Of a DNA stretch of 35,590 bases, positions 10,986 through 17,930 are shown one piece after another (positions within the stretch are counted from its first letter, which is position 1; every line of letters starts with the position of its first letter). Location: NCBI GenBank assembly GCA_014874455.1, contig JADBJL010000110.1:1-35590 (forward strand), in the 5' to 3' direction. The position numbers and the translations under genes are program-made. This DNA is from Thermomicrobiaceae bacterium (GTDB taxonomy: Bacteria; Chloroflexota; Chloroflexia; Thermomicrobiales; Thermomicrobiaceae). The notes beneath the pieces are model-generated. The model saw only the letters and a program-made list of their open reading frames with translations. It was not told the DNA's origin and searched no databases.

Positions 10986-12331
10986 CCTGCCGTCACCCCA
11001 CCGGCGCTGTGGGCATGGCAGAAGCGGGTCACGACCTCGAACAACACCCGGACAGCGAACTCGAGCGTCGAGATCGAGATCCGCTCGTCATGGGCGTGGG
11101 CCAGGTCGAACTCTTCGGGGTGGTCGCGCATGGGCATGAAGCCATAGACCTTGATGCCCGGAAGGCTCTTGGCGTCGGTGCCGCCCGGCACGAGGTACGG
11201 CACGACCTCACTCCCCGGGTCGAGCTCCAACATGACGGCCCGGATCGTGTCGAACAGCGGCGAGGCGGGATCCGCTTCGAGCGCGCTGCTCTGGCCAGTC
11301 AAGTCGACCTTGACCAGCTCGCCGACGAGCGCTCGCACGTCGGCGGCGAAGGCTTCCGGGCTCTGACCGGGTAGGATCCGGCCGTCGACCTCGACCGTGA
11401 CCTCGGACGGGATCACGTTGATCCGGTGCCCGCCCTTGATTATCGTCGGTACCGCCGTGTTCCGGGTCATCGCATACAGCATCCGCCGCTCGGGCTCCTT
11501 GAGCGGCAGCGTTGCCAGGTTCTCCCAGGTAGGCTGGCGCAGTACCGCCTCGATCTGTCGCTCCAGTTCGCCACCGACTTTCAGCCCGATCGAGCGCAGC
11601 ATTCGCTCGACCGTTCGCGTCATCACGGTGGGGAAGGTGTAATCCGTGAGCGTCACCACTGCCTGGGCCGCGCGGCGCATGGCGGTATCCGGCTGCGGCA
11701 TCGAGGCATGCCCCGGCTCGCCACGAGCGGTCAGTCGCATGCGTGCGCCGCCCTTCTCTCCGGTCTGGCAGAGATAGAAGCGGTGGCCGGCTACTTCCAG
11801 GGCCGCGCCGCCCCCCTCGTTGATCGCGTACTCGGCGTCGATCAGCTCGCGCCGGTTCTGCCACATCCAGCCGGCACCGTAGCGGCCTCCCGCCTCCTCG
11901 TCGGCGAAGGTCGCCATGATCAGGTCGCGGTCGAGCGTCAACCCCGATCGTTTGACGAGCAGCATGACCATCAGCTCGCACGCGACCAGGCACTTCGTAT
12001 CGACGGCGCCGCGTCCCCAAACCCTTCCGTCGACGATCTCGCCCCCGAAGGGGTCGTGCGTCCACTTCTCCGGCTCGACGCTCACGACATCGCTGTGCGC
12101 CATGAGCAACAAGGGCCGCGCCCGGCCCTCGCCCCGGATGCGTGCCACCAGGTTGCCCCGCCCTGGCGCGCTCTCCACGACCTGGGCCTCGATCCCTTCG
12201 CGTTGGAGCATCGATGCAAGGTAGGCCGCGGCCGGCGTCTCGTTCCCCGGTGGGTTCACGGTATTGAAGCGGATGAGCGCTTGCAGGTGGCGTGTCACTT
12301 CGTCGCGTACCTGGTGCCAGGAGACTGTCAT
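10982..12331 (-). CDS. M20-family metallopeptidase / deacylase
   Basis: This 449-aa di-zinc hydrolase is of the ArgE/DapE/carboxypeptidase G2 family, which cleaves amide bonds of acylated amino acids or small peptides. Zinc ligands are seen in LLLMAHSDVV (H79), GRGAVDTK (D111), FADEEAGG (E145/E146) and, near the C-terminus, LAHAHDERI. A dimerisation lid lies roughly at residues 185-320. ATG 12331 is chosen over an in-frame TTG at 12340. It has GAGGAGGG upstream with about ten bases spacing and makes an exact ATGA overlap with the EamA stop. The exact substrate is not evident. Its coupling to a DMT-family permease suggests turnover of a transported amino-acid derivative. Confidence 0.88.
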   Translation of the reverse strand: MTVSWHQVRDEVTRHLQALIRFNTVNPPGNETPAAAYLASMLQREGIEAQVVESAPGRGNLVARIRGEGRARPLLLMAHSDVVSVEPEKWTHDPFGGEIVDGRVWGRGAVDTKCLVACELMVMLLVKRSGLTLDRDLIMATFADEEAGGRYGAGWMWQNRRELIDAEYAINEGGGAALEVAGHRFYLCQTGEKGGARMRLTARGEPGHASMPQPDTAMRRAAQAVVTLTDYTFPTVMTRTVERMLRSIGLKVGGELERQIEAVLRQPTWENLATLPLKEPERRMLYAMTRNTAVPTIIKGGHRINVIPSEVTVEVDGRILPGQSPEAFAADVRALVGELVKVDLTGQSSALEADPASPLFDTIRAVMLELDPGSEVVPYLVPGGTDAKSLPGIKVYGFMPMRDHPEEFDLAHAHDERISISTLEFAVRVLFEVVTRFCHAHSAGGVTAG

Positions 12332-13326
12332 GACTGCCAATCCCTCCTCGTCGATCGACCAGCCTTACCTCGTATGCTACCGCGCCTCAGTGTCGGATCC
12401 TGGTCTGCCCCGTGCTCCCGAGACGGCTTTGGGCGGTATCCCGTCGCGAGGCCGAGCAGCGCGCCAGCCGGCAGCCTGAGGAGCAGCACGGCCAGCACGA
12501 TCAAACCACCGCCGACCGCCTGGGGCCAGCCCAGCCGTTCGCCGAGCACGGTCGCCGCGAACAGCACGGCGAAGACCGGCTCCATCGTGCCCAGGATCGA
12601 GGCCAGCGTTGGCCCGATCCGCAGCGTACCGGCCAGGAAGAGCTGCACCGGCATGACGGTCGAGACGGTGACGATCAGGAGCAGCAGAAGCCAGCCTGCG
12701 GGTGCGAAGGAGGTGTCCAGCGAACCAGTCACGATCCCGAAACCGGCGAAGGCCAGCGCCATGAACGTCATGATCCAGGCACTGGCGACCGCAACCGCTG
12801 TCCCACGGAGAAGCCGGGTACTCAACACAACGTAGAGGGCATAGATGACACCGGAGGCCAGCGCGAAAACCAGGCCGCGCATATCCACGTCGCCGAGTGT
12901 GAACCCGAGGACGACGGCACAGCCGAGCACGGCTAGCGCCAGCGCCAGTGCCCGCTGGACGGTCAGCGGTTCCCGGAGGAGAAAGAGCGCCAGGAGCGCG
13001 ACGACAACCGGGTAGGTGTAGAACAGCACAGCGGCCGAGGTGGCTGGCGCGTAGCGCAGGCTGGAGAAGAAGAGCGCCGTGTTGCCAACGAAGCAGGTGC
13101 CCAAGAGGAGGAAGGAAAGAACGTGCCGGCCCGGCAACCCCAGGCGCTGGCGGGCAGCCAGCGTGCCCCAGACGACGAGCGCCGCCAGGCCGAAGCGCAG
13201 GGCGAGCAGGGTGGGCACGTTCAGCCCGGACGCATACGCCAGCTTGGTCAGTGTCGGCAGCGCGCCGAAGCCGACCGTCGAGAGCAGGACAGCCAGGCTC
13301 CCCCACACCTGTTGTCGGCGTGCCAT
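12328..13326 (-). CDS. EamA/DMT-family permease
   Basis: This 332-aa protein has about ten hydrophobic helices arranged as two EamA repeats, the drug/metabolite transporter fold that exports amino acids and other metabolites. Recognisable pieces are LRFGLAALVVWG, RYAPATSAAVLFYTYPV and GPTLASILGTMEPVFAVLFAA. It ends in a charged tail of about 40 residues after the last helix. ATG 13326 (MARRQQVWGSL) is preferred; the frame is open 96 bases further upstream, but that would translate through a 12-bp hairpin. Its stop overlaps the M20 start by ATGA, so it heads a three-gene operon. Confidence 0.85.
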   Translation of the reverse strand: MARRQQVWGSLAVLLSTVGFGALPTLTKLAYASGLNVPTLLALRFGLAALVVWGTLAARQRLGLPGRHVLSFLLLGTCFVGNTALFFSSLRYAPATSAAVLFYTYPVVVALLALFLLREPLTVQRALALALAVLGCAVVLGFTLGDVDMRGLVFALASGVIYALYVVLSTRLLRGTAVAVASAWIMTFMALAFAGFGIVTGSLDTSFAPAGWLLLLLIVTVSTVMPVQLFLAGTLRIGPTLASILGTMEPVFAVLFAATVLGERLGWPQAVGGGLIVLAVLLLRLPAGALLGLATGYRPKPSREHGADQDPTLRRGSIRGKAGRSTRRDWQS

Positions 13327-13685
13327 ACCGACTTCATCGGAGTGCGGCTGCACTCCGATGAGTGGACGAGTGCCCACGCTCGCACCCTTCTCCACTGCGG
13401 AGCTACTATCGGCTGACGGCACCGGATGACCGGTCTACCTCGCAAGCGTGCTTGCTGGTTCAGCGGCCCCTGCGCTCGCACGTCCCTTCAATCGCTCGGC
13501 TCGGTCGCCTGCGCGACTCCGAAGCCGTGCGAGCCTTCTCACCGGCGAGAAGCGGCGACGGGCGCCTGCGACTCCCAGCAATCGTAGCCGCTCGAGGGGA
13601 GGCTGGCGAGACCCGGCCAGGCCATCTGGCTGGCATTCGCCACGCTTTCAGTACAATAGCAACAGCGCGGCCTGAGAGGATGACG
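13327..13685 (+). promoter_or_regulatory. Divergent intergenic region, with TACAAT before the coiled-coil gene
   Basis: These 359 bases separate the EamA operon (-) from the coiled-coil gene (+). They hold the hairpin at 13334-13361, small palindromes (ACCGG-ATGA-CCGGT at 13421-13434 and GCAAGCGTGCTTGC at 13442-13455) and a good -10 hexamer TACAAT at 13652-13657. The matching -35 is weak. Long open frames here have no recognisable protein. Confidence 0.45.
13334..13361 (-). promoter_or_regulatory. Perfect hairpin just upstream of the EamA gene
   Basis: A 12-bp perfect inverted repeat (13334-13345 with 13350-13361, arms TCATCGGAGTGC and GCACTCCGATGA, loop GGCT) lies eight bases before the EamA ATG. 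It would cover the ribosome-binding area if transcribed, or it may be an operator. Confidence 0.6.
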
Positions 13686-14627
13686 ATGACGCTGAGTACC
13701 GACGATCTCCACGAGCTGATTCGCCTGCTGGAGCAGCACCCGGAGTGGCGCGCCGAGCTGCGACGCCTCGTGCTGACCGAAGAACTCCTCAGCTTGCCTG
13801 ACCTCACTCGAGAACTTGCTGACATCGTCCGCCGGATGGTGCAGCTCGAACAGCAAGGGCTGGAGCGTCTGGAGCGCCTGGAGGCGGCCCAGAGTCGCAC
13901 GGCTGAAGCCCTGGCCGGGCTGGCCGGGGCGCAGCAGCGCACCGAGGAGCGGCTCGAGGCGTTAACCGCCCGGGTTATTGACCTCACAGACCGGCTCGGG
14001 CAACTGACCGCCCGGGTGGACGACCTCGCAGAGCGCCTGGAGCAACTGACCGCCCGGGTGGACGACCTCGCAGAGCGCCTGGAGCGGGTCGAGGAGCAGA
14101 TTCTGCAGCTCACCGCCCGGGTCGACGACCTGACCATCCAGGTCAGTGTCCTGGTCAGGACGGTGCAGCGCATGGCCGACGATCTGGGCAGGCTCAAGGG
14201 CTGGGGTCTGGAGGAGCGCGCGCGGCGGAAGGCGCACGCCCTCTTCCGCAGGGTGATCCGCCGCCCGCGGCTCGTCTCCGAAGAGCGGTTCGCTCAATTG
14301 GTCGACGATGCCCAGGATCAAGGCATCCTCTCCCCAGAGGAGGCGGATCGTTTGATCGAGGCCGACGTCGTCGTCACCGGCCAGCGGCCCGAAGACCGGA
14401 GCGAGGTGTACCTGATCGCCGAGGTCTCCTGGGGCATCGGCGTGGAGGACGTGCAGCGGGCGCGGGAGCGGGCAGCGCTGGCGCGGCGCATCGGTCTACC
14501 TGCGGTCGCGACGGTCGTCGGTACGTGGGTGACGCCCGACGCCGAGCGGCTCATCCAGGACGACGGTACGCTGGTCGTCCTGGTCCGGCCAGACGACTGG
14601 ATACCTCGGGGGCCTCGGGAACTCTGA
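13686..14627 (+). CDS. Coiled-coil protein with a C-terminal PD-(D/E)XK-like domain
   Basis: The 313-aa product has three parts. Residues 1-60 are helical and acidic (LHELIRLLEQHPEWRAELRRL). Residues about 60-165 are a long coiled coil with near-identical 14-residue units of the type QLTARVDDLAERLE. The C-terminal 130 residues (RLVSEERFAQLVDDA, EADVVVTG, VYLIAEVSWGIGVEDVQRARERAALARRIG) look like a PD-(D/E)XK nuclease-fold domain. Such coiled-coil/nuclease-fold proteins are widespread and repeated in Chloroflexota and archaea, but have no established role. The usual ExK lysine is replaced (AEVS), so nuclease activity is doubtful. GAGAGG at 13674-13679 abuts ATG 13680 and is six bases from ATG 13686, so the latter is chosen. 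Confidence 0.75.
   Translation: MTLSTDDLHELIRLLEQHPEWRAELRRLVLTEELLSLPDLTRELADIVRRMVQLEQQGLERLERLEAAQSRTAEALAGLAGAQQRTEERLEALTARVIDLTDRLGQLTARVDDLAERLEQLTARVDDLAERLERVEEQILQLTARVDDLTIQVSVLVRTVQRMADDLGRLKGWGLEERARRKAHALFRRVIRRPRLVSEERFAQLVDDAQDQGILSPEEADRLIEADVVVTGQRPEDRSEVYLIAEVSWGIGVEDVQRARERAALARRIGLPAVATVVGTWVTPDAERLIQDDGTLVVLVRPDDWIPRGPREL
14001..14084 (+). repeat. Exact 42-bp tandem duplication in the coiled coil
   Basis: Two identical 42-base units (14001-14042 and 14043-14084) each encode 14 residues, QLTARVDDLAERLE. Diverged copies flank them on both sides (about 13961-14000 and 14109-14140). The exact DNA identity indicates a recent in-frame expansion of two heptads. Confidence 0.9.
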
Positions 14628-15078
14628 GCCACGCTCGCGCCAGAGAGCACCGAGACCCGGGCGTGCATGAGACGATGCCATTGCCCCGTGCGTTCGCGTC
14701 GAACCGTATCCGGCTGGCCGATCCTGCTTACCGCCTCATCGAACACCCTCGCGGCCTCGGTCGTCCTGCTGCTCCATGGCCAACTCGGGCTATGTCTCAC
14801 CGAGACCTCGTCCTAGCACACCGATACTAGGTCGCGCACGCACGACTGGTGCATCGGGACTAGGCACGATAGGTCATCGAAACGGATCGTGCTTCCCGGA
14901 ATACTCCCAGTAGCTGCAGGGGCAAACCCGTCGCGAGGCGGGGGCGCAAAGCCATGGGTCTCCAGAAGCGGGAGATCGCCAGGCTGCCAGCTTTGAAGGA
15001 ACAACCTTCATCGGTGGGTCGGCCTCACGGGGATGCCACCGCAGCGTGAGTGTGGCAATTACCGGCGAGGCGAGACAG
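14628..15078 (+). promoter_or_regulatory. 450-base leader region of the CAP-domain gene
   Basis: No gene is seen in this stretch. It holds a cyclic-di-GMP-I aptamer (14912-14992), then a small hairpin TGAAGG-AACAA-CCTTCA (14994-15010) and a longer-range pairing CGGTGG (15012-15017) with CCACCG (15036-15041), all before the start codon. I cannot name a convincing promoter upstream of the aptamer. Confidence 0.6.
14912..14992 (+). ncRNA. Cyclic-di-GMP-I (GEMM-I) riboswitch aptamer
   Basis: The core GGGGCAAACCC...GCGA...GGGCGCAAAGCCA is the class signature. P1 is AGCTGCAG (14912-14919) paired with CTGCCAGCT (14984-14992). The first helix CCCGTC-GCGA-GGCGGG closes on a GNRA tetraloop (14927-14942). 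The second helix runs GGGTCTCC...GGGAGATC (about 14956-14978) and is followed by GCCAGGCTGCC, equivalent to the conserved 3' strand. The expression platform that follows has no T-run, so control of translation is more likely than termination. It lies 87 bases upstream of the start of the secreted CAP-domain protein. Confidence 0.87.
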
Positions 15079-16068
15079 ATGACTCTCCACCGGCGTTGGT
15101 TCGTCCTCATCCTCGCGGTCGTGTCGGCGACCCTGCTTGTGCCGGCCACCGCGAGTGCAGTCTCTCCGACCGGCTACGAGGTGGCCCCCGTCTTCCAGCG
15201 CTTCTACGCGAGCTACGGCGGTGTCCCGACCTTCGGGTACGCCGTCAGCCCACCAGTCGTCGAGCAGGGGCGTCTCGTGCAGTACTTCGAGCGCCAGCGT
15301 TTTGAGTACCATCCGGAGTACACCGGCACCGAGTACGAGGTGCTGCTCGGCCTGCTCGGCCGGGAAATCGCCGAGCAAGAAGGACGTTCGTTCTCTCCGG
15401 CCGCGCCGCTGGCGGGCTACCGCTACGTCCCCGAGACGGGCCACAACATCGCCCCGCAGTTCCTCGGTTACTGGGAGTCACGAGGCGGCGTCCGCATCTT
15501 CGGCTACCCGATCACCGAGGCGTTTTGGGAGAATGGTCTCCTGATCCAGTACTTCGAGCGCGCGCGCTTCGAGTATCACCCGGAACTCGCCGGTCGTTCG
15601 GACGCGGTCTTGCTTGGTCTGCTCGGTCAGGTTGTCTGGCAGCAGCGCGCGCGAGACGCGCAGTATGCCGACGTCTCGCTGGCCCAGCAGCTCGCCGCGC
15701 TGCTCAACCAGGCGAGGCAGGAGGCTGGCCTTGCGCCTCTTCAGTACGACGCCACGCTCAGCCAGATCGCCCAGCTCCGCAGCGACGATATGGCGAAGCG
15801 GAACTACTTCTCGCACACGTCGCCCGAGGGCACGACAGTGTTCGACATGCTGGGCCAGTGGGGCGTCCCCTGGAGCTATGCCGGCGAGACGATCCAGCGC
15901 AACAACTACCCGCTCGAGGAGACGGCGGCCGAGGCCGCACGGTCTCTGCTCGCCAGCCCGGCCCACCGCGCAGTGATCCTCGACGCGCGGTTCACCCGCT
16001 TCGGCGTCGCGGAGAAGGTGAGTGCGGACGGGATCCACTACTATACTGTCATCTTCGTCCAAGCGTAG
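15079..16068 (+). CDS. Secreted CAP/SCP-domain protein with two FGYP-type repeats
   Basis: The product is 329 aa. A Sec signal peptide (RRWFVLILAVVSATLLVPATASA) is probably cleaved after A27. Two repeats of about 75 residues follow (about 30-185). Each has the form APxFxxxxxxxGGVxxFGYxxxxxxxxxGxLxQYFERxRFEYHPE and ends in LLGLLG, a module seen in Chloroflexota surface proteins. The C-terminal 130 residues are a CAP domain (LLNQARQEAGLAPLQYD, DDMAKRNYFSHTSPEG, SPAHRAVILDARFTRFG). ATG 15079 is chosen because it precedes the signal peptide and has GAGG upstream; GTG 15046 is an alternative. It is controlled by the upstream c-di-GMP riboswitch. A role in surface attachment or wall remodelling is inference. 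Confidence 0.85.
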   Translation: MTLHRRWFVLILAVVSATLLVPATASAVSPTGYEVAPVFQRFYASYGGVPTFGYAVSPPVVEQGRLVQYFERQRFEYHPEYTGTEYEVLLGLLGREIAEQEGRSFSPAAPLAGYRYVPETGHNIAPQFLGYWESRGGVRIFGYPITEAFWENGLLIQYFERARFEYHPELAGRSDAVLLGLLGQVVWQQRARDAQYADVSLAQQLAALLNQARQEAGLAPLQYDATLSQIAQLRSDDMAKRNYFSHTSPEGTTVFDMLGQWGVPWSYAGETIQRNNYPLEETAAEAARSLLASPAHRAVILDARFTRFGVAEKVSADGIHYYTVIFVQA

Positions 16069-16128
16069 CCGAGCGGCCGGCCGCGACCGCACCCGCCACG
16101 CGAGCCTGGTGACTTCCCCGTGAACGAT

Positions 16129-16200
16129 GGCAAGCACGGGCTTGCCGCTTGGCTCTGCTGGCGCGTGCTGTGGAGCGGCCACGCCGCATGGCCGGCGTGG
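16129..16200 (+). terminator. Two hairpins downstream of the CAP gene
   Basis: GGCAAGC-ACGG-GCTTGCC (16129-16146) and CCACGCCG-6 bases-CGGCGTGG (16179-16200) lie in the 288-base gap between the CAP and MgtC genes. Neither has a T-run. They may end the riboswitch transcript. Confidence 0.4.
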
Positions 16201-16356
16201 ATCGAGCCGCACCTGAGACGGTGAGCATGCCCCGGTTACAGCCGGCTGGAGCGGGTATCATTAGTCCAGTTCCTCCTCGCGGCCGATACGCGCATATGCA
16301 TCACGCATCGGCAGGCGAGAGACCGTGTCGCCAGCTTCTGCTTGAAGGAATACGCG

Positions 16357-16839
16357 ATGCTCTCCGAAACCGAGGCCGTCCTCCGTCTCATCCTCGCCAC
16401 CCTCCTCGGTGGCGCGCTAGGGTTCGAGCGTGAGCTCCGCGATAAGCCTGCTGGCTTGCGCACGCATATGCTCGTCGCCGAGGGCGCGGCGCTCTTCATG
16501 GTCGGCTCGATGCTGCTGGCCCAGGACTTCAGCCAGCCGGTCGCCGGTGGCTTGATCGATCCCTCGCGCATCGGCTCGACCATCGTGACCGGCGTAGGCT
16601 TCCTCGGCGGCGGGATGATCCTGCGCGCCCGGGATCGCGTGTACGGGCTGACGACGGCTGCCGGCATCTGGGTCGCCGCGGCGATCGGCATGCTGGTGGG
16701 AGCCGGCTACTACCTGGTCGCGGTCGCTGGCACGTTGCTCGGTATCGTCACGATCGTGCTCGTCCGCCGGGCCGAAGAGCGGATCGGCGCCGCGAAGGAG
16801 TCGGCACAACGCCCGCTCGGCCATGCCACCGATGACTGA
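16357..16839 (+). CDS. MgtC/SapB-family membrane protein
   Basis: The 160-aa protein carries the MgtC N-terminal membrane domain. It begins RLILATLLGGALGFERELRDKPAG, continues LRTHMLVAEGAALFMVG, then STIVTGVGFLGGGMILR and GLTTAAGIWVAAAIGMLVGAG, giving about five membrane helices. It stops without the C-terminal ACT-like cytoplasmic domain of Salmonella MgtC, so it is the short form. Family members relate to magnesium limitation and ATP-synthase regulation, but most homologs are uncharacterised. ATG 16357 is used, with AAGGA upstream. A TATCAT at 16256-16261 could be its -10. Confidence 0.88.
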   Translation: MLSETEAVLRLILATLLGGALGFERELRDKPAGLRTHMLVAEGAALFMVGSMLLAQDFSQPVAGGLIDPSRIGSTIVTGVGFLGGGMILRARDRVYGLTTAAGIWVAAAIGMLVGAGYYLVAVAGTLLGIVTIVLVRRAEERIGAAKESAQRPLGHATDD

Positions 16840-16979
16840 GCTGATGTGCCGAACGGGCGGGATGCCATCCTGGCGAAGGGGGCTGCCCTCGCCGCGCAGC
16901 GAACTCGACGGATCTCGCTCTGCGAGCGTCATCGGTAACGACCGCGATAGCAACGATCCGGCAGTGTGAAAGGTCGACC

Positions 16980-17348
16980 GTGATTCGGGTCAAGCGTGTC
17001 TACGAGTCACCAGCGGATGATGGGCACCGGTATCTCGTCGAGCGGCTCTGGCCGCGCGGCCTGCGCAAGGACGCATTGCCCCTGGATGGCTGGCTGCGCG
17101 AGGTCGCGCCGAGCGATGCGCTCCGCCGCTGGTTCGGCCATGACCCGGCGAAATGGGACGAGTTCCAGCGGCGCTACGCGGCCGAGCTGGACGCACGGCC
17201 GGACGCCTGGCGACCGCTGTTGGAGGCGGCCCGGCAGGGGCCGGTCACTCTGCTCTTCAGCGCGCGGGATACCGAGCACAACAACGCCGTGGCGCTGAAG
17301 ACGTACCTCGAATCCAAGCTCGCCTCCGCGGGGCCAGAAGACTGCTGA
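16980..17348 (+). CDS. DUF488-family protein (YeaO-like)
   Basis: The 122-aa protein matches the short DUF488/YeaO family. It starts IRVKRVYESPADDGHRYLVE, followed by RLWPRGLRKD, LDGWLREVAPSDALRRWFGHDP and a C-terminal strand-helix (VTLLFSARDTEHNNAVALK). The family is common and small, and its biochemical role is not established. GTG 16980 is used with GAAAGG upstream. It stands 140 bases after the MgtC-like gene and next to the decayed trmH remnant. Confidence 0.85.
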   Translation: MIRVKRVYESPADDGHRYLVERLWPRGLRKDALPLDGWLREVAPSDALRRWFGHDPAKWDEFQRRYAAELDARPDAWRPLLEAARQGPVTLLFSARDTEHNNAVALKTYLESKLASAGPEDC

Positions 17349-17374
17349 CGTACGGGCACTATCCCAACAGCTCT

Positions 17375-17905
17375 TCAGGATGAGGGCGTACGCCTCGTGC
17401 TCGAGCCAGCGGCGCAGGCGGGCTCGGCGCTCGGACTCACTGCGCGCTGGGGGCGGTAGTCGTGCCCGGCCAGCCGCCGCTGCCGCAGCGCCTCGGAGAG
17501 CGCGACGGCACAGGCCACCGAGATGTTCAGGCTGCGAACCATCCCCATCATCGGGATCAGGATGTTTTCGTCGGCGGCCGCCCGTGCCTCCTTCGAGACC
17601 CCCGCTGCTCGTTGCCGAAGACCAGCGCGGTCAGGCGGATCAGATCGAACTTGTGAAGGGGCGCGACTGTTCGCCGGGTCGCCGAAGTACGTCGCGTAGA
17701 TCGTCATGCCCTGGCACAGCACAGTCCGGTAGCAGGGCTCGATGCTCGGATGGACAATGATGCCGAGCCAGCGCAGCGCGTCGCCGGAGACGTTCCCTCG
17801 CAGTTCCGGCAGTTCCGCAACGGTGTACACCAGGTGAACGGCCAGCATGTCAGCAGCATCGCACGAGCGGAGGGCGGCGCTGACGTCGTGACGATGCGGG
17901 TTACA
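17375..17905 (-). pseudogene. trmH: Broken trmH/SpoU RNA 2'-O-methyltransferase
   Basis: Read on the minus strand, fragments of a SpoU-type tRNA (guanosine-2'-O)-methyltransferase follow one another in different frames. The first fragment runs from HDVSAALRSCDA through VHLVYTVAELPELRG to IYATYFGDPAN. FDLIRLTALVFGNEQRG is in a second frame. VSKEARAAADENILIPMMGM, RSLNISVACAV and EALRQRRLAGHDYRP are back in the first. SERRARLRRWLEHEAYALIL is in a third. Frame changes fall near 17658-17661 (G run), 17599-17603 (C run) and 17430-17445. The N-terminal 25 or so residues of a normal TrmH are missing, and the invariant LYEA is LSEA. Decay is the best explanation; repeated sequencing error is possible but less likely. 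Confidence 0.8.
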
Positions 17906-17907
17906 CT
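17880..17907 (+). promoter_or_regulatory. Probable promoter of the MidA-type gene
   Basis: CTGACG (17880-17885) and TACACT (17902-17907), spaced 16 bases, lie 23 bases before the ATG at 17931. The promoter sits inside the 5' remnant of the decayed trmH. Confidence 0.5.
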
Positions 17908-17930
17908 TGAGCCAGAGAGAGGCGACGGTG

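Noticed and set aside
13668-13682. CCTGAGAGGATGA resembling the TPP riboswitch CTGAGA box
   Set aside because: The other TPP elements are missing; it is just the ribosome site and start codons of the coiled-coil gene.
13362-13685. Open upstream extension of the coiled-coil frame
   Set aside because: It contains a -10 element and palindromes, lacks a ribosome site, and shows no coherent protein composition.
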